Below, in pieces: positions 8,355 through 15,819 of a DNA stretch of 36,110 nucleotides (the stretch's first letter is position 1; the number at the start of each line of letters is the position of its first letter). Below the pieces are notes generated by a model that saw nothing but the letters and a program-made list of their open reading frames with translations, was not told where the DNA came from and did no database searches. The stretch comes from Reyranella sp. (GTDB lineage: Bacteria > Pseudomonadota > Alphaproteobacteria > Reyranellales > Reyranellaceae). The stretch spans positions 1 to 36,110 of the forward strand of contig JAUXWB010000276.1 of NCBI GenBank assembly GCA_030684475.1. The letters are read 5' to 3'. The translations under genes and the position numbers were made by a program.

Positions 8355-8375
8355 ATGTGCGTGCGCCTTAAATGA
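8355..8375 (+). CDS. Possible six-codon upstream ORF coupled to LysR start
   Basis: ATG at 8355 opens MCVRLK and then TGA, whose stop overlaps the LysR ATG as ATGA (8372-8375). The G-rich segment at 8335-8342 is 12 bases upstream of this ATG. The LysR ATG itself has no Shine-Dalgarno sequence, so termination-reinitiation from this mini-ORF is a plausible way to translate LysR. It may also be chance. Confidence 0.35.
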   Translation: MCVRLK

Positions 8376-9295
8376 GCCGCTCTCAGCTGCCGCTCAACGC
8401 CCTTCGCGCCTTCGAGGCCGCCGCCCGTCACGCAAGCTTCACGCATGCCGCCGAGGAGCTGCACGTCACCCAAGCTGCGGTAAGCCATCAGGTGAAGGCG
8501 CTCGAGGAAAGGCTTGGCGTGGCGCTGTTCGTGCGCCGCCCGCGCGGGCTCGAGATCACCAGCGAAGGCGCGGCGTTGCTGCCCGATCTGCGCGACTCCT
8601 TCGACCGCATGACCAATGCGCTGGAGCGCGTCGGCCGCAAGGCTAATTCCGGCACGCTGAACGTCAGTCTGGTGACGACCTTCGCGCTGGGCTGGCTTGC
8701 GCCGCGGCTGCATCGCTTCCAGGCCAAGCACCCCGAGATCGAGGTCCGCATGACGACGACCCAGCGGCGGGTCGACTTTGCGCGCGAGGATTTCGACTGC
8801 GCCATCCGCTTCACCGTGCAGCCTGAGGCCGACGTGCACGCTACGCGCCTGTTCAGCGACGTGCTGACGCCGCTGTGCGGCCGGCGCTACCGCGACAAGC
8901 TGAAGACGCTCGACGATCTCAAGCGCGTGCCCTTCATCGACATGACCTACGATCCCGAATGGGCGATCTGGCTGCGCGCCGTCGGCATGGGCGATTTCAA
9001 GCCCAAGCGTGTGCTTACGTTCGATTCGACGATGATCGCGGTGGAAGCGGCGATGGAGGGTGCGGGCGTCGCCCTCGGGCCGCCGCAGCTCTTCCGCGAG
9101 GAACTGGCGTCGGGCCGGCTGTTCCAGCCCTTCCCGCAGATCGTGGACAGCGGCAAGGCGTGGTGGTTCGTGTGTCCGCCGGCCTCGGTCAGTCGGCCCA
9201 AGACGCGTGCCTTCGAGGAATGGCTGGTCGAGGAACTCAGCGCCCCACAGACGCGCTCCGGTCGAGCAGCTCTTGCCGCGACCGGGCGGCGCTGA
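8372..9295 (+). CDS. LysR family regulator, GcvA-like
   Basis: A transcription factor of the LysR family, in the GcvA-like group. The N-terminal winged helix-turn-helix reads LNALRAFEAAARHASFTHAA, then EELHVTQAAVSHQVKALEERLGV with the recognition helix around TQAAVSHQV. The C-terminal periplasmic-binding-protein-like effector domain spans about residues 92-300 (NSGTLNVSLVTTFALGWLAPRL). The length of 307 residues is normal. It lies divergent from the DUF1127 gene with 143 bases between starts, so the DUF1127 gene is its most likely target. The effector is unknown; GcvA itself senses glycine/purines, but that cannot be transferred here. Confidence 0.93.
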   Translation: MSRSQLPLNALRAFEAAARHASFTHAAEELHVTQAAVSHQVKALEERLGVALFVRRPRGLEITSEGAALLPDLRDSFDRMTNALERVGRKANSGTLNVSLVTTFALGWLAPRLHRFQAKHPEIEVRMTTTQRRVDFAREDFDCAIRFTVQPEADVHATRLFSDVLTPLCGRRYRDKLKTLDDLKRVPFIDMTYDPEWAIWLRAVGMGDFKPKRVLTFDSTMIAVEAAMEGAGVALGPPQLFREELASGRLFQPFPQIVDSGKAWWFVCPPASVSRPKTRAFEEWLVEELSAPQTRSGRAALAATGRR

Positions 9296-9384
9296 CCGGT
9301 CCACGAAAAAAACTAAGGCAGGAGGAGGCGTGGCGATAAAAAAGCGCGAGACCTCATTCTTGGCAGTGGGCTAGAAGAGCGCCC

Positions 9385-9846
9385 ATGAATTGGTTCCGCC
9401 GCTCACGCGACACCCCCGTCGGCCCACCAGCCGCCGCGTCCCACAACTACACGCTGGGGGGCATCGAGATCTCCAGCCCCTGGGCGCGCGCCTCATCGTC
9501 CGAGGCCGGCGAGGGCGGCGGCTTCTTCGTGCTCGCCAACAAGGGGGCGGTCCCAAATCGGCTGGTTGCCGCCACCAGCCCCGATGCGGAACGAGTCGAG
9601 ATCCACGCGATCACGGTCGTAGGCAGCGGCATCCGCATGCGCCAACGCGAGAACGGCCTCGCCCTTTCGCCGGGTACCACGCTCACACTCAAGCCACGTG
9701 GCTACCACCTGCTGCTGATCGGCCTCAAGCGGCCGTTGGAAGAGGGCGGGCGCATCGCCATCACGCTGACTTTCGAGACTGCGGGCAACCTCGACATCGA
9801 ATGCGCCGTCGCGGCGCCAGGCCCTGTCGGCGAGAAGGCAATCTGA
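9385..9846 (+). CDS. PCuAC-like (DUF461) protein without signal peptide
   Basis: Matches the copper chaperone PCuAC family, whose members are periplasmic and deliver Cu(I) to cytochrome oxidase through His and Met ligands. The family pattern is clear: GIEISSPWARAS, GGFFVLANKG, VEIH, LALSPGTTLTLKPRGYHLLL. Two features are unusual. The N-terminus (MNWFRRSRDTPVGPP) has no hydrophobic core, so no export signal is evident. Of the ligand pattern, His74, Met85 and His108 are present but the final Met is Leu110. Copper binding is therefore doubtful. No cytochrome oxidase genes are nearby. The family call is reasonably safe; the function is not. Confidence 0.75.
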   Translation: MNWFRRSRDTPVGPPAAASHNYTLGGIEISSPWARASSSEAGEGGGFFVLANKGAVPNRLVAATSPDAERVEIHAITVVGSGIRMRQRENGLALSPGTTLTLKPRGYHLLLIGLKRPLEEGGRIAITLTFETAGNLDIECAVAAPGPVGEKAI

Positions 9847-9858
9847 GTTTCGGACGCC

Positions 9859-10887
9859 TCAGCCGGGATAGCGATGGCGTGCGCCGAAGGCGTCCTCGAC
9901 CACCATCGCGTCGGGATCGTCACCAAGATAGGCGGGTCCGATCGGGACCTTGCCGTGGCCGCCGGGCACGTCGAGGACATACGTCGGCTGGGCAAGCCCC
10001 GAGAGACGGCCGCGCAAGGCCTTCATCAGCGCCTGGCCGTGCTCGATCGAGACGCGGAAATGGCCGGTGCCGCGCACCAGATCAGGATGGTGCAGGTAGT
10101 AGGGTTTTACGCGACACGTCACGAGGGCGCGCATCAGCGCCTCCAGGGTCTCGACATCGTCGTTCACGCCGTGCAGCAGGACGGTCTGACCCATCAGGGG
10201 AATGCCGGCATCGGCCAGGCGCGCCAGCGCTGACCGTGCCGCCGGAGTGAGTTCGCGGGCATGGTTGCAGTGGATGCCGAGCCAGAGGCTGGCGCGCCGC
10301 GGCTTGAGCGAGGCGACCAATTCCTCCATCACCCGTCCCGGATCGACGACCGGCACGCGGGAGTGAACGCGAATCACCGCGACATGCGGGATCGCATCGA
10401 GGGCCGCGATCAGCTCGCCCAACCGGCGCGCCGCCAGCATCAGCGGATCGCCGCCGGTCAGGATCACTTCCCAGATTTCAGGATGGGCGCGGATATAGGC
10501 GAGCGCCGCCTCGAGTTCGGCGGCCGACAGGGCCTCGCCGCCGGGGCCGACCTTTTCGCGCCGGAAGCAGAAGCGGCAGTAGACCGGGCAGACGTGGAGC
10601 GGCTTCAGCAGCACGCGGTCGGGATAGCGGTGCACCAGCCCCTTTACCGGCGAGCGCGCCTCGTCGCCGATCGGGTCGGCGAGTTCGTCGGCCGACACCT
10701 CGGTCTCGGCGGGCGAAGGCACGAACTGGCGGGCGATCGGATCGTGCGCGAGGTCGCCATGGTCGATCAGCGCCAGCATCTCCGGCGTGATCGCGATGGC
10801 CATCGATTGGGCAGCCGTCGCCAGCCGCGGATCGGGACTCAGAAGCCCTTCGCGGTCCAGTTCCTGCAAGGTGCGCAGTGTCGGCAT
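9859..10887 (-). CDS. Radical SAM lysine 2,3-aminomutase family protein (EpmB/KamA-type)
   Basis: Radical SAM/PLP enzyme that moves the amino group of lysine from C2 to C3. In the short EpmB form the product beta-lysine is attached to elongation factor P by EpmA. The 4Fe-4S triad is Cys100, Cys104 and Cys107 in VCPVYCRFCFRRE, followed by the SAM-binding EVILTGGDPLML. The C-terminus has QPTYVLDVPGGHGKVPIG, the PLP-lysine region. With the ATG at 10887 the length is 342 residues, as for EpmB and shorter than clostridial KamA. In-frame starts at 10929 and GTG 10962 exist, so the N-terminus is uncertain. Neither efp nor epmA is present in the window, so beta-lysylation of EF-P remains an inference. 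Confidence 0.85.
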   Translation of the reverse strand: MPTLRTLQELDREGLLSPDPRLATAAQSMAIAITPEMLALIDHGDLAHDPIARQFVPSPAETEVSADELADPIGDEARSPVKGLVHRYPDRVLLKPLHVCPVYCRFCFRREKVGPGGEALSAAELEAALAYIRAHPEIWEVILTGGDPLMLAARRLGELIAALDAIPHVAVIRVHSRVPVVDPGRVMEELVASLKPRRASLWLGIHCNHARELTPAARSALARLADAGIPLMGQTVLLHGVNDDVETLEALMRALVTCRVKPYYLHHPDLVRGTGHFRVSIEHGQALMKALRGRLSGLAQPTYVLDVPGGHGKVPIGPAYLGDDPDAMVVEDAFGARHRYPG

Positions 10888-10979
10888 TGCGGCGTGAAAT
10901 AGAAGGCTGGCCCTGCTTTGACGAGTCATTTCGCGTCGGCCACTGTCGGCCAAACCCAACACTCATAGGAATGCCGCCC

Positions 10980-12260
10980 ATGCTCGAAGCCGCCGCAAAG
11001 ACCAAAATCATGAGCGAAGTCGACCGCCGGTTCGATGACCAGACCAAGGTCCTGGCCGACCTGGTGAAGATCCCCTCGACGCGTTTTCAGGAGGCGCCGG
11101 CGCAGGACATGATGGCCCGCCTGTTCAAGGAGGATGGTTTCGGCGTCGACCGCTGGCAGATCAAGATCGACGACCTGAAGCACCTGCCGGGCTACTCGCC
11201 GCACAGCCAGGACTATGACGATGCCTGGAACGTGGTGGGTGCCTGGCGCCCGAGCAACCCGAAAGGCCGCACGCTCATTCTCAACGGCCATATCGACGTG
11301 GTGCCCGAGGGGCCGCACGAGATGTGGAGCCGCAATCCTTTCGAGCCCGCCGTCAAGGACGGCTGGATGTACGGTCGCGGCGCGGGCGACATGAAGGCCG
11401 GACTGATCCTCAACGTCTTCGCGTTGCGCGCCTTGCGGGCTCTCGGCTGGCAGCCCGCGGCCGACGTCTACCAGCAGTCCGTGGTCGAGGAGGAATGCAC
11501 GGGCAACGGCGCGCTCGCCTGCCTGCAGCGCGGCTACCGCGCCGAGGCCGCCCTCATCCCGGAACCGTCGTCGGGCGTGCTCACCGTGGCCCAGGTCGGC
11601 GTCATGTGGTTCCAGGTCAAGGTCACCGGCCACCCCGTGCACGTTTACAAAGCCGATGCCGGCTCCAATGCCATCGAGTCCGCTTTCCGTCTGATCCAGC
11701 AGCTGCGCGAGCTCGAGAAGAAGTGGAATGCCAAGAAGGCGCACGACAGGCATTTCTGCGACCACCATCACCCGGTGAACTTCAACGTCGGCAAGATCGC
11801 GGGCGGCGACTGGGCGAGCTCGGTGCCGTCCTGGTGCACCTTCGACATGCGCGTGGGCGTGCTGCCGTCGCAGACCCTCAAGGAATGTCGGCAGGAGATC
11901 GAGGATCTGGTGCGCCAGGCCGCGGCCAGCGATCCCTTCCTGGGCAACTATCCGCCCTGCGTGACCTGGGTGGGCTTCCTGGCCGTGCCCTTCGTGCTGA
12001 AAAACCACGAGCAGGTGCGGGTCGTGCTGGCCAAGGCCCACAAGACGGTGTTCGGGAGCAAGCTCGAGGACAAGACCTCGACCGGCACCGCCGACAACCG
12101 CTTCTTCGGCCTCTATGCCGGCATCCCGGCGCTGGTCTACGGCCCCGAGTCCGACGACATCCACGGTTTCGACGAACGGGTGCATCTCGAATCGGTGCGC
12201 AAGATCACCCAGGCCACCGCGCTGTTCATCGCCGAATGGTGCGGCCTGCAGAAGGCGTGA
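10980..12260 (+). CDS. M20 family metallopeptidase / ArgE-DapE-type deacylase
   Basis: A zinc-dependent amidohydrolase of the M20 family, which removes acyl groups from amino acids such as N-acetylornithine or N-succinyl-diaminopimelate. With the ATG at 10980 (AGGA nine bases upstream) it has 426 residues. Metal and catalytic residues are visible: NGHIDVVPEG (His104, Asp106), YGRGAGDMKAGL (Asp137, bridging) and VVEEECTGNGA (Glu170/171). A dimerisation domain runs about 200-310. ATG at 10971 is also in frame. It is divergent from the aminomutase gene. The long N-terminal insert and PEG...MWSRNPFEP segment are typical of the broad ArgE/DapE family, so the substrate cannot be named. Confidence 0.9.
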   Translation: MLEAAAKTKIMSEVDRRFDDQTKVLADLVKIPSTRFQEAPAQDMMARLFKEDGFGVDRWQIKIDDLKHLPGYSPHSQDYDDAWNVVGAWRPSNPKGRTLILNGHIDVVPEGPHEMWSRNPFEPAVKDGWMYGRGAGDMKAGLILNVFALRALRALGWQPAADVYQQSVVEEECTGNGALACLQRGYRAEAALIPEPSSGVLTVAQVGVMWFQVKVTGHPVHVYKADAGSNAIESAFRLIQQLRELEKKWNAKKAHDRHFCDHHHPVNFNVGKIAGGDWASSVPSWCTFDMRVGVLPSQTLKECRQEIEDLVRQAAASDPFLGNYPPCVTWVGFLAVPFVLKNHEQVRVVLAKAHKTVFGSKLEDKTSTGTADNRFFGLYAGIPALVYGPESDDIHGFDERVHLESVRKITQATALFIAEWCGLQKA

Positions 12261-12273
12261 CGTGCTGGCAGTG

Positions 12274-12365
12274 CCTGCAATCTGAAAGTTGCAGGTTCAG
12301 CAGGTTTCTGCTAATATTTCTGCCACGATGGGAAACGTCCGCGGAGAAGTCCGGCGGGCGTTTTT
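12274..12365 (+). ncRNA. Possible short intergenic transcript (promoter plus terminator)
   Basis: Just past the M20 gene, -35 TTGCAG (12289-12294) and -10 TAATAT (12312-12317) are separated by exactly 17 bases. Transcription would start near 12324. Forty bases on, a 9-bp stem with one G-U pair (12334-12342 with 12354-12362) is followed by TTTTT (12361-12365). The -35 box lies in the right arm of a perfect 7-bp inverted repeat (CCTGCAA 12274-12280, TTGCAGG 12289-12295), and the spacer holds AGCAG-GTTT-CTGCT. The hairpin can equally be the terminator of the M20 gene. The existence of a separate small RNA is inference. Confidence 0.4.
12334..12365 (+). terminator. Intrinsic terminator after the M20 gene
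   Basis: The stem AACGTCCGC (12334-12342) pairs with GCGGGCGTT (12354-12362) with one G-U pair, followed by a T run to 12365. It lies about 75 bases past the M20 stop codon. Confidence 0.7.
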
Positions 12366-12380
12366 CATGGCCCGGGACTG

Positions 12381-12547
12381 GTCCACGAATGGTCCATTCC
12401 AGCGGTGATTGGTGGACACTCCATCGCGTGCCACCCGGGGTTCCGTGTCCACTTCGGTTATGTCGGCGAATCAAGGGCTTGGCCGCGGTTAGGCGACACG
12501 TTGGTGGACACAAACACCGCGTTCAGGCGGGGCACGAAATGGTCCAC
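12381..12547. repeat. Cluster of GTCCAC/GTGGAC hexamers
   Basis: The hexamer GTCCAC or its complement occurs at 12381, 12412 (complement), 12447, 12504 (complement) and 12542, with a one-mismatch copy GTCCAT at 12392. That is five exact copies in 167 bases downstream of eamA. Copies are mostly embedded as TGGTCCA or GGTGGACAC. I recognise no protein that binds this. The rest of 12366-12559 shows no gene I would call. Confidence 0.5.
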
Positions 12548-12559
12548 TTTCATGGCGGC

Positions 12560-13423
12560 TCAGCGCAGCCGCCGGCCTGACGCGAACACGCCGATCGCCA
12601 CGCCGCCCAGCACGACGACGACCCCCAGCAGGCGCAGGCCGCCGATCGGCTCGTCGACCAGGAAGGAGGCGAAGAGAAGTGCCACGCAGGGTACCAGCAG
12701 CGAGATCGGCCCGACCTTGGCGGCGGGATAGGTGCGCAGCAGCGTGCCCCAGATGAGGTAGCCCAGCCACATCACCGGCACGACCGTATAGAAAAGCACG
12801 AACCAGCCGCTCCACGTGGGCGCGAGGATCGGGGCCAGCAAGGCGGCGGGGCCATCGAGCGCGAGTGCGGCGAGCGCCAGCGGGATCGGCGGCAGGACGC
12901 TCGCCCAAACGGTGACCGCGAACATCGACACGCCGCGCGCCGTGCGGAAGAAGAGATTGCCGGTGGCCCAGGTGAGCGCCGAGAGCAGCGCCAGCCCGAT
13001 GGCGAGCAGGCTCGCCGTGCCTTCGACGGTCTGGGCGATCACCACGACGCCGACCGTGGCCATGGCGAGCCCGGCCCACTGGCCGCGCGTCGCGTGCTCG
13101 CGCAGGAACAGGGCGGCCAGCACGACCGTGAGCGGCCCCTGCAACTGGACCAAAACCGAGGTGAGGCCCGGCGGCAGGCCGGCCTGCATGGCGAAGAACA
13201 GGAAGATGAACTGGCCGGCGAACATGAAGCCGCCGATGCCGGCCAGCGTCGCCCAGGAGACGGCGGGCTTCGGAACAAACAGCACGGGCAGCGCCCCGAG
13301 CAGGAAGCGCCAGGTCGCAAAGGTGAAGGGGGTGAATTCGTCGAGACCGAAGCGGATGACGGTGAAGTTGAGACCCCACATCGCCACGATGAGAAGCGCC
13401 GCCGCAGCGTGGAGGGGCCTCAC
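12560..13423 (-). CDS. DMT superfamily transporter, EamA-like
   Basis: Inner-membrane drug/metabolite transporter of the EamA group. The 287-residue protein has about ten hydrophobic segments arranged as two EamA halves. It shares with E. coli EamA, an O-acetylserine/cysteine exporter, the motifs MWGLNFTVIRFGL near the start, FMFAGQFIFLFFAMQAGLPPGL, TWATGNLFF, GYLIWGTLL and PISLLVPCVALL. The start is a GTG at 13423, 18 bases after the leuD stop, so it is likely the third gene of a leuC-leuD-eamA unit. The substrate is unproven; an amino-acid or metabolite export role would suit the context. Confidence 0.88.
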   Translation of the reverse strand: MRPLHAAAALLIVAMWGLNFTVIRFGLDEFTPFTFATWRFLLGALPVLFVPKPAVSWATLAGIGGFMFAGQFIFLFFAMQAGLPPGLTSVLVQLQGPLTVVLAALFLREHATRGQWAGLAMATVGVVVIAQTVEGTASLLAIGLALLSALTWATGNLFFRTARGVSMFAVTVWASVLPPIPLALAALALDGPAALLAPILAPTWSGWFVLFYTVVPVMWLGYLIWGTLLRTYPAAKVGPISLLVPCVALLFASFLVDEPIGGLRLLGVVVVLGGVAIGVFASGRRLR

Positions 13424-13441
13424 AAGGTCACAGCCAGACCG

Positions 13442-14059
13442 TCACAGCCAAATCCAGGGACGGGCAGTCTTGTCGCCGGCCTGCCAGGCCTCGATTTCGC
13501 CCTTGTGGCTCATGGTCTGGGCGATGTCGTCCAGCCCATTGAGCATGGCGTGCTGGCGCCGGGCATCGATCTGGAAGGGAATGACGCGCCCCGTGGGCGA
13601 CACGACGGTGCAGTTCTCCAGGTCGACCGTGACCCGGGCGTTGCCGGGCGAGGCCTTCATCTCGTCGGCGAGCTGTTCGATCTCCCCGATCGGCAGTGGC
13701 ACGGGCAGGATGCCGTTCTGGAAGCAGTTGTTGTTGAAGATGTCGCCGAAGTAGGGCGCGATCACCGTCTTGATGCCCATGCCCTTGAGCGCCCACACCG
13801 CGCCCTCGCGGCTGGAGCCGCAGCCGAAATTCTCCCGGCTGAGGATGATCGGCGCGCCGCGATAGGGCTCCTGGTTAAAAACGCAGTCCGGGTCCTCGCT
13901 GCCGTCGGCCTTGAAGCGGATCTGCTCGAAGCAATAGGGCCCGAGACCATCGCGGGTCACGTTGTCGACCAGCCGCTCGATGCGGATGATCAGGTCGGTG
14001 TCGACGTTCTGGCGCATCAGCGGCGTCGCCACGCCGGTCACTTTGGTGAACTTGTCCAT
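13442..14059 (-). CDS. leuD: 3-isopropylmalate dehydratase small subunit
   Basis: Small subunit (aconitase swivel domain) of isopropylmalate isomerase, which converts 2- to 3-isopropylmalate in leucine synthesis together with LeuC. The 205-residue sequence has the expected N-terminus VATPLMRQNVDTDLIIR, the substrate loop NFGCGSSREGAVWAL and IAPYFGDIFNNNCFQNGILP. ATG at 14059 has AGGAG six bases upstream, placed over the end of leuC, so translation is coupled. Downstream eamA follows after 18 bases. Confidence 0.96.
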   Translation of the reverse strand: MDKFTKVTGVATPLMRQNVDTDLIIRIERLVDNVTRDGLGPYCFEQIRFKADGSEDPDCVFNQEPYRGAPIILSRENFGCGSSREGAVWALKGMGIKTVIAPYFGDIFNNNCFQNGILPVPLPIGEIEQLADEMKASPGNARVTVDLENCTVVSPTGRVIPFQIDARRQHAMLNGLDDIAQTMSHKGEIEAWQAGDKTARPWIWL

Positions 14060-14068
14060 GGTGCGCTC

Positions 14069-15463
14069 CTAGATCTTGCGGACGTCGGCAATGGCGCCCT
14101 TGATCGCCGCGGCCGCGGCCATGGCCGGGCTCGCGAGATGGGTGCGTGCGCCGGGACCCTGGCGGCCGACGAAGTTGCGATTGGAGGTCGAGACGCTGCG
14201 CTTGCCGGGTGGCACGCGCTCGCCATTGGAGGCGAGGCACATCGAGCAGCCGGGCTCGCGCCATTCGAAGCCGGCCTCGAGGAACACGCGGTCGAGTCCC
14301 TCGGCCTCGGCCTCCTGCTTTATGCGCACCGAGCCGGGCACGACCCAAGCGGTCACGTGTTCGGCCTTGTGCCGCCCCTTCACGATGGTGGCGGCGGCGC
14401 GCAGGTCGGAGAGGCGGGAGTTGGTGCAGGAGCCGATGAACACCCAGTCGACCTTGGTGCCCTCGATCGGCTTGCCCGGTTCGAGGCCCTGGTATTTGAG
14501 GGCGGCTTCCCAGGCGCCGCGCTTCTCCTCCGGGCCGGTACTCGGATCGGGGATGGCGCGGTCGACGGCGATGACGTGTTCGGGGCTGGTGCCCCAGGTG
14601 ATCTGCGGTGCCACGTTCTTCATGTCGACCGTGTACTCGCGGTCGAACTCGGCGTCGGGATCGGTCGGCAGCGTGCGCCAGTGGGCGACGGCGCGATCCC
14701 ACATCGCGCCCTTGGGCGCATAGTCGCGGCCGTCGAGGTATTCGTAGGTCGTGTCGTCGGGTGCCACCATGCCGGCGCGGGCGCCCATCTCGATCGTGAG
14801 ATTGCAGAGCGTGAGGCGCGCCTCGACCGGGAGCGCGCGCACCGCCGAGCCTGCGTACTCGACCGAAAAGCCCGTGCCGGCGGCGGTGCCGAGTTCGCCG
14901 ATCAGATGCAGGATCATGTCCTTGGCCGTGACGCCCGGCATCAGCTTGCCTTCGAAGCTGGCGCGCAGGCGCTTGGGCTTTCGTTGCACCATGGTTTGCG
15001 TCGCGATCACATGCACCAATTCGGACGAGCCGATGCCGAAAGCGAGCGCCCCAATGCCACCATGAGTGGAGGTGTGGCTGTCGCCGCAGACGAGGGTGGT
15101 GCCGGGCAAGGTCAGCCCCTGCTCGGGGCCCATGACGTGCACGATGCCCTGTCCGTCCTGGCCGAGGTCGAATAGCTTGATGCCGTAGGCGCGTGTCGTC
15201 TCGCGCATCGACAGAATCAGCGGCTCACCCGGCGGGTGGGTCTTCTCGGTCCGGCCGGGCTGGGTCGACATGGTGTGGTCGGGCGTGCCGTAGGTCAGCC
15301 GCGGCTGCGCCGGCGGATAGCCTTTCTCGATGGCTTCCTTCAGCGCCTTGCCGCCGGACATGTCGTGCAGCAGCAGCCTGTCGATGTGCAGCAGGACGAA
15401 GCCGTTGCCGAGATCGGTGATGACGTGGCTATCCCAGATCTTGTCGAAAAGCGTCTTGCCCAT
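14069..15463 (-). CDS. leuC: 3-isopropylmalate dehydratase large subunit
   Basis: Aconitase-type [4Fe-4S] subunit of isopropylmalate isomerase in leucine synthesis. The start ATG at 15463 gives MGKTLFDKIWDSH with GGAGGA seven bases upstream. An upstream in-frame start at 15532 adds 23 residues unlike the family. The 464 residues include VCGDSHTSTHGGIGALAFGIG and the cluster ligands Cys346 (GSCTNSR), Cys406 and Cys409 (GCSMC). It forms a unit with leuD, nine bases apart. No leuA or leuB is in the window. Confidence 0.97.
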   Translation of the reverse strand: MGKTLFDKIWDSHVITDLGNGFVLLHIDRLLLHDMSGGKALKEAIEKGYPPAQPRLTYGTPDHTMSTQPGRTEKTHPPGEPLILSMRETTRAYGIKLFDLGQDGQGIVHVMGPEQGLTLPGTTLVCGDSHTSTHGGIGALAFGIGSSELVHVIATQTMVQRKPKRLRASFEGKLMPGVTAKDMILHLIGELGTAAGTGFSVEYAGSAVRALPVEARLTLCNLTIEMGARAGMVAPDDTTYEYLDGRDYAPKGAMWDRAVAHWRTLPTDPDAEFDREYTVDMKNVAPQITWGTSPEHVIAVDRAIPDPSTGPEEKRGAWEAALKYQGLEPGKPIEGTKVDWVFIGSCTNSRLSDLRAAATIVKGRHKAEHVTAWVVPGSVRIKQEAEAEGLDRVFLEAGFEWREPGCSMCLASNGERVPPGKRSVSTSNRNFVGRQGPGARTHLASPAMAAAAAIKGAIADVRKI

Positions 15464-15599
15464 TCGGCGTTCCTCCGCGGAGGCGGATACCAGCACCGCA
15501 CAACCACGTTGATTTTGTTCAGGCCAAAGCATAGCGCGCCGCTTGCCGGCCTGCCATCGTACCGGGTAACGACGTCGGCAATCATCGGGGAGAGGCCGT

Positions 15600-15812
15600 A
15601 TGGACTGGACACTTTTGATCTTCGCCTACATCGGCCTGACAGTGAACAATACGCCCTTGGCGCCCGTTCTCGTGCACCAGGTTGATTTTGCAACGGAGCA
15701 ACTGTGCGGAGAGGCGCGCACCAAGTTGGGCCAGGATTGGGCAAAAGCCCTCAATGGAAAAGACTCGAACGCACCCTACTACGTAACGACGTCGTGCCTG
15801 CGGCGTCGGTAG
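15600..15812 (+). CDS. Small putative exported protein, unknown function
   Basis: A 70-residue reading frame with a good ribosome binding site (GGGGAGAGG five bases before ATG 15600). The first 15 residues (MDWTLLIFAYIGLTV) are hydrophobic and could act as a short signal or anchor. The mature part has two cysteines (Cys36, Cys66) and ends TTSCLRRR, which could form a disulfide outside the cytoplasm. It resembles the general style of small alphaproteobacterial secreted proteins with an HQVDFAT-type segment, but I recognise no named family. It is divergent from leuC. A 12-base direct repeat flanks it (15566-15577, 15783-15794). Confidence 0.6.
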   Translation: MDWTLLIFAYIGLTVNNTPLAPVLVHQVDFATEQLCGEARTKLGQDWAKALNGKDSNAPYYVTTSCLRRR

Positions 15813-15819
15813 GCGACAC

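Noticed and set aside
8079-8375. 98-residue plus-strand frame ending at the LysR start
   Set aside because: Most of it is antisense to DUF1127 and the intergenic leader. Only its last six codons, from ATG 8355, are of interest as a possible upstream ORF.
12226-12513. Minus-strand 95-residue frame across the M20 terminator region
   Set aside because: It overlaps the end of the M20 gene, the putative promoter and the terminator, and has no family resemblance or ribosome binding site.
13094-15175. Long open frame (693 codons) on the plus strand across eamA and leuD-leuC
   Set aside because: It is antisense to three clearly recognised genes. Long antisense frames are common in GC-rich DNA. Its product has no recognisable domain.
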